Part shown: one piece after another, positions 41,881 to 50,938 of the stretch
Position numbering within the stretch: position 1 is the stretch's first letter
Layout: each line of letters opens with the position of its first letter
NCBI GenBank assembly: GCA_965230515.1
Contig: OZ246007.1
Span: forward strand, 3,410,001-3,474,000
Source of the DNA: JAJFKB01 sp965230515
GTDB lineage: Bacteria > Pseudomonadota > Gammaproteobacteria > Pseudomonadales > IMCC2047
Direction of reading: 5' to 3'
DNA length: 64,000 nucleotides
Program-made: the position numbers and the translations under genes
The notes under the pieces: model-generated
Databases searched by the model: none
Seen by the model: only the letters and a program-made list of their open reading frames with translations
Told to the model about the DNA's origin: nothing

Positions 41881-42252
41881 ATGAAAAAACAATCTTTTTG
41901 CCTGTGCGTGATAAGTCTGCTGGTGTGTCTGATGGGCTTTTCCGGTACTGCCCAGTCGTCAGATCAGATGGCGGAGAATTTCAAATATTTTACGTTAGAG
42001 AAACGGGTAAATCCTGAGTATCCCCGTCGTGCTCTGCGATCAGGGCGAGAAGGTTATGTTGTTATCGAGTTTAATGTTACTCCCGAAGGTGAGGTGATTA
42101 ATCCGATAGTTGTCGAGGCCAGCCCTAAAAACCTGTTTGAACGGGCCGCATTAAAAGCAATTAAGCAGTGGCAATACAAAGCCGACTTTGCCGGCGCAAG
42201 CCCTGATTCAGCACTAGCACGTACAAAAATGCAATTCGCGCTATCCAACTGA
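41881..42252 (+). CDS. Small secreted TonB C-terminal domain protein
   Basis: A 123-residue protein made of a signal peptide (CLCVISLLVCLMGFSGTAQS) and almost only a TonB C-terminal domain (RVNPEYPRRALRSGREGYVV; ERAALKAIKQWQYKADF). The domain is highly similar to that of the 410-residue protein upstream, with the same order EGYVVIE and ending in SN, showing a local duplication. It has no transmembrane anchor or Pro-rich linker. It might bind TonB-box peptides or peptidoglycan in the periplasm. A terminator follows. Confidence 0.88.
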   Translation: MKKQSFCLCVISLLVCLMGFSGTAQSSDQMAENFKYFTLEKRVNPEYPRRALRSGREGYVVIEFNVTPEGEVINPIVVEASPKNLFERAALKAIKQWQYKADFAGASPDSALARTKMQFALSN

Positions 42253-42285
42253 TTCACTCAATCACAATTTCAACTCAATATCTAT

Positions 42286-42329
42286 CAGGTCGTGTAATAA
42301 TTAAAGGTACATGACCTGGTTTTATTATT
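42286..42329 (+). terminator. Rho-independent terminator after the small TonB-domain gene
   Basis: CAGGTCGTGT (42286-42295) pairs with ACATGACCTG (42309-42318) through one G-T wobble, followed by GTTTTATTATT. It ends over the yaaA stop codon and may serve both converging transcripts. Confidence 0.65.
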
Positions 42330-43098
42330 GCTCTTCTCGAGTAAAGACCCAATCATATTTATCAGATAGAGAATCGCTAAATTGATAGCCGGCGCATTCA
42401 AATGCGCGTAGTTGGTCCGGGTTTTCAATTCTGTTTTTGATGATATAGTTGGCCATCAGTCCCCGGGCTTTTTTGGCAAAAAAACTGATCATCTTATAGC
42501 GACCGTTTTTAGCGTCCTTGAAGATAGGGGTGATAATATCAGCATCTAATTTTTTAGGTTGTGTGGCTTTAAAATATTCGTTTGAAGCCAAATTAATGAT
42601 GACCCGGTCGCCACTGTCCCTTATCTCTTCGTTGAGTGCGTTTGGAATTCTCTCATTCCAGAACTGATACAGATTTTTACCACGGCTATTCTGCAGCGAA
42701 ATACCCATTTCCAGTCGATAAGCCTGGATAAGATCCAGTGGTTTAAGAATACCGTATAGACCTGACAAAATTCGTAAATGTTGTTGAGCGAACTGGCAAT
42801 CAGCTTCGCTGAATTGGTCAGCCTGCAAGCCGGTATAAACATCACCACGAAAGGTAAACAGTGCCTGCTTGGCATTATCTGCTGTAAAGGGCATTGACCA
42901 ACTCTCAAATCGGGTACAGTTCAATTGCGCTATCTGCTCGCTGACACCCATAAACGCTGCCAGCTGATCAGGAGTGTACTGACGCAGAATCTGTATCAGT
43001 TCAGCTGATTCTTCGAGGAAGGCCGGTATTGAAAAAGACGGACTTTGTGGTGGCGTTTCAATATCAAGTGTTTTTGCAGGAGATAGAATGACAAGCAT
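42325..43098 (-). CDS. yaaA: Peroxide stress protein YaaA
   Basis: A 257-residue protein beginning MLVILSPAKTLDIETPPQSP, the diagnostic start of the family. FTFRGDVYTGLQADQFSEAD, LRILSGLYGILKPLDLIQAY and the late ISFFAKKARGLMANYI are also conserved. In E. coli YaaA lowers intracellular iron during hydrogen peroxide stress and has a DNA-binding fold. The gene is convergent with the TonB-domain gene and divergent from the LplT-PlsC fusion gene. Confidence 0.95.
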   Translation of the reverse strand: MLVILSPAKTLDIETPPQSPSFSIPAFLEESAELIQILRQYTPDQLAAFMGVSEQIAQLNCTRFESWSMPFTADNAKQALFTFRGDVYTGLQADQFSEADCQFAQQHLRILSGLYGILKPLDLIQAYRLEMGISLQNSRGKNLYQFWNERIPNALNEEIRDSGDRVIINLASNEYFKATQPKKLDADIITPIFKDAKNGRYKMISFFAKKARGLMANYIIKNRIENPDQLRAFECAGYQFSDSLSDKYDWVFTREEQ

Positions 43099-43267
43099 CG
43101 TAGTTCCATTTAATAGAAGACAAATGAGAAAAAGAACTATTCTAATATGAAATCGGGCCGGCGATAAGCAGGAAATGGCGGTTTTGTCGGGTTAGCCGGT
43201 ATCAAAGATGTGAGCCGAAGGTTGATTTCTGATAGGCTGCCGGTAAAACGGATAAAATCCTTTGCCC

Positions 43268-45172
43268 ATGGAAAACACAGCAAGTTCATCAGCAAAACAG
43301 AGCCAGTTTCGGCTTCTTACCCAAAGACGCTTCCTGCCTTTTTTTAGCGTACAGTTCCTGGGTGCGTTTAACGATAATATTTTTAAAAATACGCTGTTGC
43401 TGTTTTTTGCGTACCAGGTGATCGGTCACTCGCCAATAAATAAGGACATACTCAATAATATAGCAGCTGGTCTTTTTATACTGCCGTTTTTCCTGTTTTC
43501 CGCACTGGCTGGTCAATTGGCTGATAAATTTGAAAAAGCGCTGCTGATCCGTCTGCTCAAAATGACAGAGCTGCTGATTATGGTTGGGGCTACCGTTGCT
43601 TTCTATTATCAGAGTCTGTGGGGATTGCTGCTGGTGCTATTTTGTATGGGTGCTCAGTCAGCCTTTTTTGGTCCGGTCAAATATTCAATTATTCCCCAGT
43701 ATCTGGGTGAAGATGAATTGGTCTCCGGTAATGCATTTGTCGAGATGGGTACATTTCTGGCCATTCTTCTGGGTACGGCTGGAGCGGGCATTATGATGCA
43801 GTGGTTGAATCCCTCAGCATCAATATCGCTGGTTGTTTGCCTGGTTGCTTTGCTGGGGTTTTCTGTCAGTTTCCTGATACCCCGAGCAGCTGCGGTAGCA
43901 CCGACCATGCGAGTTGACCTTAATCCGGTGAGTGAAACTGTCAGCATTATTAAGTACGCCTATAGCAACCGAACTGTGTTTCTAGCAATTCTGGGTATCT
44001 CCTGGTTCTGGTTTTTGGGAGCTTCATATCTCACCCAGTTACCCAATTACACCATTGAGGTACTTTACGCCAGGGAAAGTGTGGTGACACTGTTGCTCTG
44101 TATTTTTTCAATTGGTATTGGCGTGGGTTCGTTGCTTTGTGACCGGTTGTCGGGTCACAAAATAGAGATTGGTATTGTTCCATTCGGGTCACTTGGGCTG
44201 ACTGTTTTTGGACTGGATCTTTATTTTGCCAGTGAGTTTTCCAACCCGGACCAGTTGCGTACCCTGGGCCAGTTTTGGCAATTAAAGGGGGCGTTCAGAA
44301 TTCTGTTGGATATGGCCATGATTGGTGTATTTGGTGGTTTTTTTATTGTGCCGCTCTATGCCATGGTACAGCAACGGACAGAGGAGGCACATCGTGCACG
44401 GGTTATTGCCGCCAATAATGTGTTAAATGCGTTGCTAATGGTGTTGGCGGCACTGGTGGCGATTTTACTGATTGGCATAGCAGATCTGACTAAAGCGCAG
44501 TACTTTGCAGTTCTGGCATTGATGAATGCGGCGATCGCTATTTTTATCTATGCCGAAGTGCCTGAATTCGGTATGCGATTTCTGGTCTGGTTACTTAGCC
44601 ATTCCCTCTATCGCGTCAATCATCAGGGGCTGCAAAATATTCCGGAACAGGGTGCTGCAGTGCTGGTTTGTAATCATGTCAGTTATGTTGATGCGTTATT
44701 GTTGGCCGGAGCAATTCGGCGTCCCATCCGGTTTGTTATGCATCAGAGCATATATCGATTACCGGTATTGAATTATGTATTTCGTGCCGGGCGTACGATA
44801 CCTATCTGTTCTCAACAGGACAATCCGGATATTTACAGGCAGGCATTTTGCGATATAAAAGCTGCTCTGGATCAGGGCGAGTTAATCTGTATCTTTCCAG
44901 AGGGGCGGTTAACGCTGGATGGAGAAATAGGCGAGTTTCGCTCCGGTATTGAAAAAATTATAGCCCAAAGTCCGGTACCTGTTGTGCCGATGGCGTTACG
45001 TGGGCTGTGGGGAAGCTTTTTTAGTCATCAGGGCAGGGGGATATTTTTAACAGCGCCTAAAAAACTCTGGGCAAAGATCGCTGTGGTCGCGGGTACACCG
45101 CTAGTACCCGCGGAGGTCACTGCCCCCGAGCTACACAAACGTGTCTCTCAATTACGAGGTGAGAAGCGCTAG
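43268..45172 (+). CDS. MFS lysophospholipid transporter (LplT-like) fused to a PlsC-type acyltransferase
   Basis: A 634-residue protein. The N-terminal 410 residues are an MFS transporter (FLPFFSVQFLGAFNDNIFKN is the LplT signature) with about 12 helices. After residue about 430 comes an acyltransferase domain with NHVSYVDALLL (HxxxxD), FPEGRLTLDGE and VPMALRGLWGS. Typical fusions carry a third, AMP-binding acyl-ACP synthetase domain as in Aas; this one stops after PlsC. It would flip lysophospholipid inward and reacylate it at the inner membrane. The ATG at 43268 is used; a TTG lies two codons upstream. Confidence 0.88.
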   Translation: MENTASSSAKQSQFRLLTQRRFLPFFSVQFLGAFNDNIFKNTLLLFFAYQVIGHSPINKDILNNIAAGLFILPFFLFSALAGQLADKFEKALLIRLLKMTELLIMVGATVAFYYQSLWGLLLVLFCMGAQSAFFGPVKYSIIPQYLGEDELVSGNAFVEMGTFLAILLGTAGAGIMMQWLNPSASISLVVCLVALLGFSVSFLIPRAAAVAPTMRVDLNPVSETVSIIKYAYSNRTVFLAILGISWFWFLGASYLTQLPNYTIEVLYARESVVTLLLCIFSIGIGVGSLLCDRLSGHKIEIGIVPFGSLGLTVFGLDLYFASEFSNPDQLRTLGQFWQLKGAFRILLDMAMIGVFGGFFIVPLYAMVQQRTEEAHRARVIAANNVLNALLMVLAALVAILLIGIADLTKAQYFAVLALMNAAIAIFIYAEVPEFGMRFLVWLLSHSLYRVNHQGLQNIPEQGAAVLVCNHVSYVDALLLAGAIRRPIRFVMHQSIYRLPVLNYVFRAGRTIPICSQQDNPDIYRQAFCDIKAALDQGELICIFPEGRLTLDGEIGEFRSGIEKIIAQSPVPVVPMALRGLWGSFFSHQGRGIFLTAPKKLWAKIAVVAGTPLVPAEVTAPELHKRVSQLRGEKR

Positions 45173-45202
45173 AAAAAGTTCTTGGTAAGGAGGAAACAAG
45201 CC

Positions 45203-45517
45203 GTGCATCAAATTGTGGTCTATATTCCGGAAAGTCATCTAGAGGTTGTCAAAGAGGCTCTTTTTAGCGCGGGTGCCGGACGAATCGGAAAGTATGACTG
45301 CTGTGCCTGGCAGTGCAAGGGTGAAGGGCAGTTCAGACCGCTGGCGGGTAGCCAGCCTTATTTGGGGGCACAGGGGGAAGTCGAAACAGTCACGGAATAT
45401 AAGGTGGAGCTGGTTTGTGAAGATGGGCGAGTCGAGTCTGCTGTGGAGGCGATGCTTAAGGCGCATCCATATGAAGAGCCGGCTTACTCAGTATGGCCCC
45501 TAACCCGCGTAATATAG
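45203..45517 (+). CDS. NIF3-related small domain protein (YqfO middle-domain-like)
   Basis: A 104-residue protein. A perfect AAGGAGG (45187-45193) sits 9 nt before GTG 45203, deciding the start; an upstream TTG would lie ahead of that ribosome-binding site. The sequence VVYIPESHLEVVKEALFSAG, AGRIGKYDCCAWQC and MLKAHPYEEPAYSVWPL matches the inserted domain of YqfO/NIF3-like proteins, here alone. Function is not established. It follows the fusion transporter by 30 bp, so it is probably in the same operon, and is convergent with the Nudix gene (4 bp between stops). Confidence 0.9.
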   Translation: MHQIVVYIPESHLEVVKEALFSAGAGRIGKYDCCAWQCKGEGQFRPLAGSQPYLGAQGEVETVTEYKVELVCEDGRVESAVEAMLKAHPYEEPAYSVWPLTRVI

Positions 45518-45521
45518 CTGA

Positions 45522-46064
45522 CTATTTTTTCAGTGGCCGAATGATATCGTGCATGCGCACATTATATTGCCCTGATTGGCGGTCTTCGAAGAAAAATTCC
45601 AGAGTCTTTTTCATCACCGGAAAAGCGAGTTCCTGCCATGGGATCGAGCGCTCTTCAAACAACTCTACTTCAAGGCTTTCTTCGCCAGCCCCAAAATCTG
45701 GATCTGCCAGGTCTGCCCGGAAAATCATGTACACCTGATTAATATGGGGAAGATTGAAGAGCGTATAAATACCGTGGACATTGACGCGCGCCAGCGCCTC
45801 TTCCCAGGTTTCCCTGATAGCGGCTTCTTCGCTCGTTTCGCCATTTTCCATAAATCCGGCAGGCAGTGTCCATAGTCCGTAGCGGGGCTCGATAGCTCTT
45901 TTACAAAGTAATACCTTATCTTCGTAAACCGGCAGGCAGCCCGCTATAATACGAGGATTCTGGTAATGAATGGTCTCGCAATCATCGCAGACGAATCGCG
46001 GCCGGTTGTCCCCGGCCGGTATCTTCTCAATGACTGAATTTCCGCAGTTGCTACAAAACTTCAT
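45522..46064 (-). CDS. Nudix hydrolase with N-terminal zinc ribbon
   Basis: A 180-residue protein. KFCSNCGNSV and VCDDCETIHYQNP form a four-Cys zinc ribbon as in NudC-like proteins. The Nudix box reads GFMENGETSEEAAIRETWEE followed by ALA; in the consensus GX5EX7REUXEEXGU the Gly is replaced by Leu while all catalytic acidic residues are kept. It probably hydrolyses a nucleoside diphosphate derivative such as NADH or an ADP-sugar. It lies 247 bp downstream of the YIP1 gene on the same strand. Confidence 0.9.
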   Translation of the reverse strand: MKFCSNCGNSVIEKIPAGDNRPRFVCDDCETIHYQNPRIIAGCLPVYEDKVLLCKRAIEPRYGLWTLPAGFMENGETSEEAAIRETWEEALARVNVHGIYTLFNLPHINQVYMIFRADLADPDFGAGEESLEVELFEERSIPWQELAFPVMKKTLEFFFEDRQSGQYNVRMHDIIRPLKK

Positions 46065-46311
46065 AACAGGAAGTCTAAACCAAAACGATGGGAAATATAA
46101 ATTGAAATTGAAGGGGTGAGGTTATTATGGCTCGATTTGATGTGGCAGGTTTGTGGTTTTTTTCTTTGCGCAAACAACCGCCAGTGCCGATATCGCATAA
46201 GTCGAGCGACCTCTCTAACCCTTATCAATTGTGGAGTCAGATATTCGGTGAAGTGCGGGGGTTGCCTTTCAAGTGATAAGATTAGCAGCCCCGCAGTTTT
46301 TAACCGGGAAT

Positions 46312-46935
46312 TCAGTTGGTGAAAACCGGGTCGAATCCAACAGCCCAAATGATGACCGTTGTAATAATTAAGGCAACCGCTACAACCAGTGCAAATGTCA
46401 AAATAGCACTGGCGAACATCATGCCTCGTTCTTTTGGAATCTGAAAAACGATTGGCACGCCCTTATAAAGCAGGTAGGCAGAGTAAGATGCTGCGATAAC
46501 AAGTGTGATCAGGCCCAGCCAAATAATGGGATATACGCCAACAATGCTAAGCACCAGTAGCGGCGTGGACACATACACGGCCAGAGCGGAGCCAGCTAAT
46601 TCATGCTGTTCAAGATCCGTGTAGGTGTCGCGCATCCAGTCGATGGCGATACCGGTCACGTAGATGCCGGCAACAATGGCCAGATAGGATGCGATACACA
46701 GTGGCACTGTACTTTCGATAGTGAGCTTGGTGACGGCCCCATCACCGATCTGCCAGCCAGTCTGGGTCGCGCCTATATAGCCGGCTATCGGAGGAATGGC
46801 TGACAGTAACAGTATGTAAAGCAGATAGGGTTTCGTCCCCTGTTCCTGCTCAATTTTTATTTGCTCCCACTCTCTTGTGGGGTGTAAAAACAGGCCCCAT
46901 ATTCGATTGATTAGCACGGCATCACTCCTGTTCAT
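46312..46935 (-). CDS. YIP1-family inner-membrane protein
   Basis: A 207-residue protein with five hydrophobic segments. The N-terminal amphipathic part RIWGLFLHPTREWEQI is the sign of bacterial Yip1 proteins, followed by YLLYILLLSAIPPIAGYIG and a Pro-rich Tyr turn (VYVSTPLLVLSIVGVYPI). The function in bacteria is unknown. The ATG at 46935 is preferred to GTG two codons earlier. It is downstream of corB on the same strand (86 bp). Confidence 0.85.
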   Translation of the reverse strand: MNRSDAVLINRIWGLFLHPTREWEQIKIEQEQGTKPYLLYILLLSAIPPIAGYIGATQTGWQIGDGAVTKLTIESTVPLCIASYLAIVAGIYVTGIAIDWMRDTYTDLEQHELAGSALAVYVSTPLLVLSIVGVYPIIWLGLITLVIAASYSAYLLYKGVPIVFQIPKERGMMFASAILTFALVVAVALIITTVIIWAVGFDPVFTN

Positions 46936-47021
46936 TCGCACTTTGATAGTGCTGTTTTTTTAAAAACTGAGTTTGGATTTGCCAGTAAAAGGCTGGATAC
47001 AACAGATCGCTGTAATGCAGT

Positions 47022-48287
47022 TTACTCGCTTTTTCCAACCTCTCGCACCTGGGCTGTTTTAATAATATTACCCTTGGTGTGGATAGTCTCAATATAATAG
47101 TCGCCTATTCGAAATGCAACATTTGCGTCGGGTATTGACTCCAGTGCCTCGATGATCAGTCCATTCAGTGTTTTCGGTCCTTTGGTGGGTAGATGCCAGC
47201 CCTGGGTTTTATTGATATCCCGTATGTTGGCACTTCCCTCGATAATATAGGTGCCGTCCTGCTGTGGATGAATATCCTTACTTGCAGCCGCTGCATCTGT
47301 TGTGAATTCGCCTACAATTTCCTCCAGAATATCCTCCAGCGTAGCGATTCCCTGTACATCCCCGTATTCATCGACGACAACACCGATTCTTCGTTTGTTG
47401 CGCTGGAAATTGAGCAGTTGTAAATTCAGAGGTGTGCTTTCAGGAATAAAATAGGGTTCCTGGGAGGCCTGCAGTATGGCCGCTTTGGTAATCTCATCGT
47501 CAGTAAGAAAGCGAACCGCATTTCGCAGGTGCAAAAAGCCCGAAATCTGGCTGATATCTTCCTTATACACGGGTAACCAGGTGTGTTGACTGGTTTTTAT
47601 CTGCTCAATGATTTCGGTTATTTCGTCATTGATATCAATACCGGCGATCTCGTTGCGTGGCACCATAATATCTTCAACGGTAACTTTTTCCAGGTCGAGA
47701 ATGCCCAGTAGCATATTCTGGTGTCGCTGGGGGATAAGCAGGCTGGCCTCGTTGACCAGTGTTCGCAACTCTTCCTGAGTGATATGCTCGGCAGTATCAC
47801 TTTGAATGCGCACCCCAAAGAGTCTAAGTAGCTGGTTGGCGACGAAGTTCACCAGCCAAACTAACGGGTAGAGTATAAAAAGCAGTGGCCGAAGAACGAA
47901 TGATGCCGGAAATGCAATCCGTTCAGGATGCATCACCGCCAGTGTTTTCGGTGCAACCTCCGCGAAAACCAAAATCACCAGGGTGAGAATGCCCGTGCCA
48001 ATCGCTATGCCTGCATTGCCCCAAAGTCGAATCGCGATCACGGTTGTGATCGCGGAAGAGGCGATGTTGACAAAATTATTACCAATAAGAATTACACCGA
48101 TCAGTCGGTCAGGTCTGGATAGGAGTTTCCCAGCCATAATCGCACCGCGGTGTTTATGTTTTGCAAGGTGACGCAACCGATAACGGTTGAGCGCCATCAT
48201 TCCTGTTTCAGAACTAGAAAAAAAACCAGAGAGAAGAATGAGAAATACTAATACTGAAAACAGTATGGTTAGCGGGATTTCGTCCAA
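47022..48287 (-). CDS. corB: HlyC/CorC-family transporter CorB (CNNM-CBS-CorC_HlyC)
   Basis: A 421-residue membrane protein. The N-terminal DUF21/CNNM domain has SGFFSSSETGMMALNRYRLR and VNIASSAITTVIAIRLWG, followed by two CBS domains (VEDIMVPRNEIAGIDIND; RIGVVVDEYGDVQGIATLED) and the C-terminal CorC_HlyC transport-associated domain. CorB proteins act in magnesium or cobalt export. Together with ypjD it forms the divergent neighbour of ffh, an arrangement conserved in gammaproteobacteria. Confidence 0.93.
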   Translation of the reverse strand: MDEIPLTILFSVLVFLILLSGFFSSSETGMMALNRYRLRHLAKHKHRGAIMAGKLLSRPDRLIGVILIGNNFVNIASSAITTVIAIRLWGNAGIAIGTGILTLVILVFAEVAPKTLAVMHPERIAFPASFVLRPLLFILYPLVWLVNFVANQLLRLFGVRIQSDTAEHITQEELRTLVNEASLLIPQRHQNMLLGILDLEKVTVEDIMVPRNEIAGIDINDEITEIIEQIKTSQHTWLPVYKEDISQISGFLHLRNAVRFLTDDEITKAAILQASQEPYFIPESTPLNLQLLNFQRNKRRIGVVVDEYGDVQGIATLEDILEEIVGEFTTDAAAASKDIHPQQDGTYIIEGSANIRDINKTQGWHLPTKGPKTLNGLIIEALESIPDANVAFRIGDYYIETIHTKGNIIKTAQVREVGKSE

Positions 48288-48392
48288 CTAGCGAGAAGCC
48301 TTTATTGTTATCGGATAGTCTTTTTATTCTGTTCTTAAAACAAAGTCAAGAAGATTGGCTGTTTTCACTCCGCAGCAGTACGACGAAGCGCC

Positions 48393-49190
48393 CTAGTTGA
48401 GAATGACTTCCAATACCAGCTTGGAGCCAAAGTAGGCCATCATCAATAACAGGTAGCCGCTCAAGGTCCAGCGAATGGCGATGCTGCCTCTCCAGCCCAG
48501 TCGGTAGCGTCCGAACAGTAGCAACGAAAAAATTCCCCAGGCAATGATGGAGAGTAGCGTCTTGTGTGCCAGGTGCTGGGCAAACAGGTCTTCGATAAAG
48601 AAAGCACCGGTAATAATAGCCGCTGATAAAATAAGTACGCCGACCCAGATCAGCTCGAACAGTAATTGCTCCATGATTTGTAAAGGAGGTAGTTGCATAA
48701 CAAAACCATTCACGCGCTGATGTCTGAGTTGCAGGTCCTGCCACGCGAGTAACACTGCCTGCACAGCAGCTATGGTTAGCACGCTATAAGCGAAAAGTGA
48801 CAACAAAATGTGACTGACGGTGGCCGGATTCAAATGAATAATTGGTTCCTTGGTGCCGTGGGCGATAACTGCTGAAATAAGACCCAGGGCTGCAATGGGA
48901 TAGATTCCGATCAGGAGGTTCTCCAGAGGTTTTTTTATGCTGCTGACCAAGACTAAACCAGTTATCAGCCAGCCGATCAGTGATGAAATCTTAAAGAAAC
49001 CCAGGTGCAGGCCATGTTCTGTAAATACAGTGCCATTGAAGCTTAAGGTGTGAAAGAGCAGTGCCAATGCACCCAGCAGAAGTACACGATTGCGCTGACT
49101 GCTGTCACGCCTGAGCAAACTGAAATACTGTAAAAGAGCGCCACCGGAATAACAGAGGATGGCAATCGTTCCCATTATGCTAGAGATCAT
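48393..49190 (-). CDS. ypjD: Inner-membrane protein YpjD (cytochrome c assembly CcsA/CcmC-like)
   Basis: A 265-residue integral membrane protein with eight helices. Typical features are FHTLSFNGTVF with a His, LNPATVSHILLSLFAYSVLT with a His near a membrane edge and TLLSIIAWGIFSLLLFGRYRLGWRG, the region that includes the Trp-rich heme-handling segment. It resembles the CcsA/ResC class, but no Ccm or Ccs partner lies nearby. In E. coli its homologue ypjD also precedes corB, divergent from ffh. Its role is not firmly known. Confidence 0.9.
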   Translation of the reverse strand: MISSIMGTIAILCYSGGALLQYFSLLRRDSSQRNRVLLLGALALLFHTLSFNGTVFTEHGLHLGFFKISSLIGWLITGLVLVSSIKKPLENLLIGIYPIAALGLISAVIAHGTKEPIIHLNPATVSHILLSLFAYSVLTIAAVQAVLLAWQDLQLRHQRVNGFVMQLPPLQIMEQLLFELIWVGVLILSAAIITGAFFIEDLFAQHLAHKTLLSIIAWGIFSLLLFGRYRLGWRGSIAIRWTLSGYLLLMMAYFGSKLVLEVILN

Positions 49191-49420
49191 TGGAATACGT
49201 TTTTATTGTCCGTGATTCATTAATTTTAGAGGGATGAATGTATTGCATTTCCTGTTAAAATGCCACATTAAATCGACCTAAGTCCAGGGAGCGGTTTAAA
49301 GCTGTCTTGGAGGTGTGGCCAGTTGTTTAGGGTTCTGTGGCTAAAATACTTGGGTTAGGATGATAAGATATTCAATAGATAGGGCAATTGCTGCCCGTAT
49401 GTTAACGAAGAGAAACATCT

Positions 49421-50788
49421 ATGTTTGATAGTTTAACCAGTCGCCTGACCGACGCGCTTAAGCAGGTCAGCGGAAAAGCAAAACTTAGCGAAGACAACAT
49501 TAAGGATACCCTGCGTGAAGTGCGCATGGCTCTGCTGGAAGCGGATGTGGCGCTCCCGGTTGTTAAATCGTTTATTGAGCGCATTAAAGAGCGCGCTGTT
49601 GGCCAGGAGGTGGCTAAAAGCCTGACGCCTGGGCAGGCATTTATAAAAGTTGTCCAGAGCGAGCTTGAGAAGGTGATGGGCGAATTCTGTGAAGAACTCG
49701 ACCTGGCCGCACAACCTCCGGCAGTGATATTGGTGGCGGGTTTGCAAGGCGCCGGTAAAACAACCTCGATCGCCAAGTTGTCCAGGTGGTTAAAGGAGCG
49801 CAAAAACAAGAAAGTAACGGTCGCCAGTGCTGATATCTACCGGCCAGCCGCAATCAAGCAGTTGGAAACGCTGGCCAACGAAGTGGGCGTGGACTTCTTC
49901 CCCAGTTCTGCAGATCAGAATCCGGTTGATATCGCGCGAAATGCGATCGGTCATGCCCGGCAACGGTTTTCAGATGTAGTGCTGATCGATACTGCAGGTC
50001 GTCTGCACATTGATACGGATATGATGGATGAGATCAAGGCACTGCATGCCGCTATTAACCCGATAGAAACACTTTTTGTTGTAGACGCAATGACAGGGCA
50101 GGATGCGGCCAATACCGCCAAGGCGTTTAATGATGCCTTGCCGCTTACCGGCGTTATCCTGACCAAAGCAGATGGTGATTCAAGAGGTGGTGCCGCGTTG
50201 TCGGTGCGCCATATCACCGGTAAGCCGATCAAGTTTATTGGTGTCGGTGAGAAAACGGATGCGCTGGAACCGTTTTATCCGGATAGACTGGCTTCCCGTA
50301 TTCTGGATATGGGAGACGTGCTCAGCCTGATCGAAGAAGCTGAGCGCAAGATCGATAAGAAAAAGGCTGACAAGTTTGTTAAAAAGGTCAAAAAGGGTAA
50401 GAAATTTGATCTTAATGATTTTCGGGATCAACTCGAGCAGATGCGCAATATGGGGGGCATCGGCAGTTTGATGGACAAGTTGCCCGGCATGGGGCAGATG
50501 TCAGGTATGGTTGAAAAACAGGTCAATGATAAGTCGCTGGGTCAAATGGAAGCCATGATATGTTCAATGACGCCGCATGAACGACGATATCCTGATGTGA
50601 TTAATAACTCGCGCAAAAGACGCATTACAGCTGGTTCCGGGACTCAGGTGCAGGATTTGAATCGCTTGCTGAAGCAGCATAAGCAGATGCAGAAAATGAT
50701 GAAGAAGTTCTCCAAAAAAGGCGGTATGGCCAACATGATGAGGGGTATGGGTAACATGATGCCGCCGGGTGGAGGCTTTCCTCGCTGA
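49421..50788 (+). CDS. ffh: Signal recognition particle protein Ffh
   Basis: A 455-residue GTPase of co-translational membrane targeting. The N domain begins MFDSLTSRLTDALKQVSGK. The G domain has GLQGAGKTTSIAKLSRWLK (P-loop), DTAGRLHID and TKADGDSRGGAALS. The Met-rich M domain binds 4.5S RNA (MMKKFSKKGGMANMMRGMGN). Length matches E. coli Ffh (453). It opens the block of translation-associated genes, followed after 150 bp by rpsP with its own promoter. Confidence 0.98.
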   Translation: MFDSLTSRLTDALKQVSGKAKLSEDNIKDTLREVRMALLEADVALPVVKSFIERIKERAVGQEVAKSLTPGQAFIKVVQSELEKVMGEFCEELDLAAQPPAVILVAGLQGAGKTTSIAKLSRWLKERKNKKVTVASADIYRPAAIKQLETLANEVGVDFFPSSADQNPVDIARNAIGHARQRFSDVVLIDTAGRLHIDTDMMDEIKALHAAINPIETLFVVDAMTGQDAANTAKAFNDALPLTGVILTKADGDSRGGAALSVRHITGKPIKFIGVGEKTDALEPFYPDRLASRILDMGDVLSLIEEAERKIDKKKADKFVKKVKKGKKFDLNDFRDQLEQMRNMGGIGSLMDKLPGMGQMSGMVEKQVNDKSLGQMEAMICSMTPHERRYPDVINNSRKRRITAGSGTQVQDLNRLLKQHKQMQKMMKKFSKKGGMANMMRGMGNMMPPGGGFPR

Positions 50789-50828
50789 CAGCCACTCCCC
50801 GGCATCTTTCAAATAAACGTATAAGTGC

Positions 50829-50858
50829 TTGGCATATCAGTTATTTATAGCGTAGAAT
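50829..50858 (+). promoter_or_regulatory. Sigma70-type promoter of the rpsP-rimM-trmD-rplS operon
   Basis: TTGGCA (50829-50834) and TAGAAT (50853-50858) are 18 bp apart. The start would be near 50865, giving a leader of about 74 nt with two hairpins before rpsP. Confidence 0.65.
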
Positions 50859-50870
50859 ACGCGCCTTTTT

Positions 50871-50916
50871 TAGGGCTAAGCCCTATTTGCTAATCGTGGG
50901 TGATCTCAAAGCCCAC
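50871..50916 (+). promoter_or_regulatory. Two-hairpin leader of rpsP
   Basis: TAGGGCT-A-AGCCCTA (50871-50885) is a perfect short hairpin preceded by a T run. GTGGG (50896-50900) pairs with CCCAC (50912-50916), followed by the AGAGGA ribosome-binding site. The structures may control S16 translation or stabilise the mRNA. Confidence 0.4.
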
Positions 50917-50938
50917 CTGGATCAGAGGAAACAGCATA

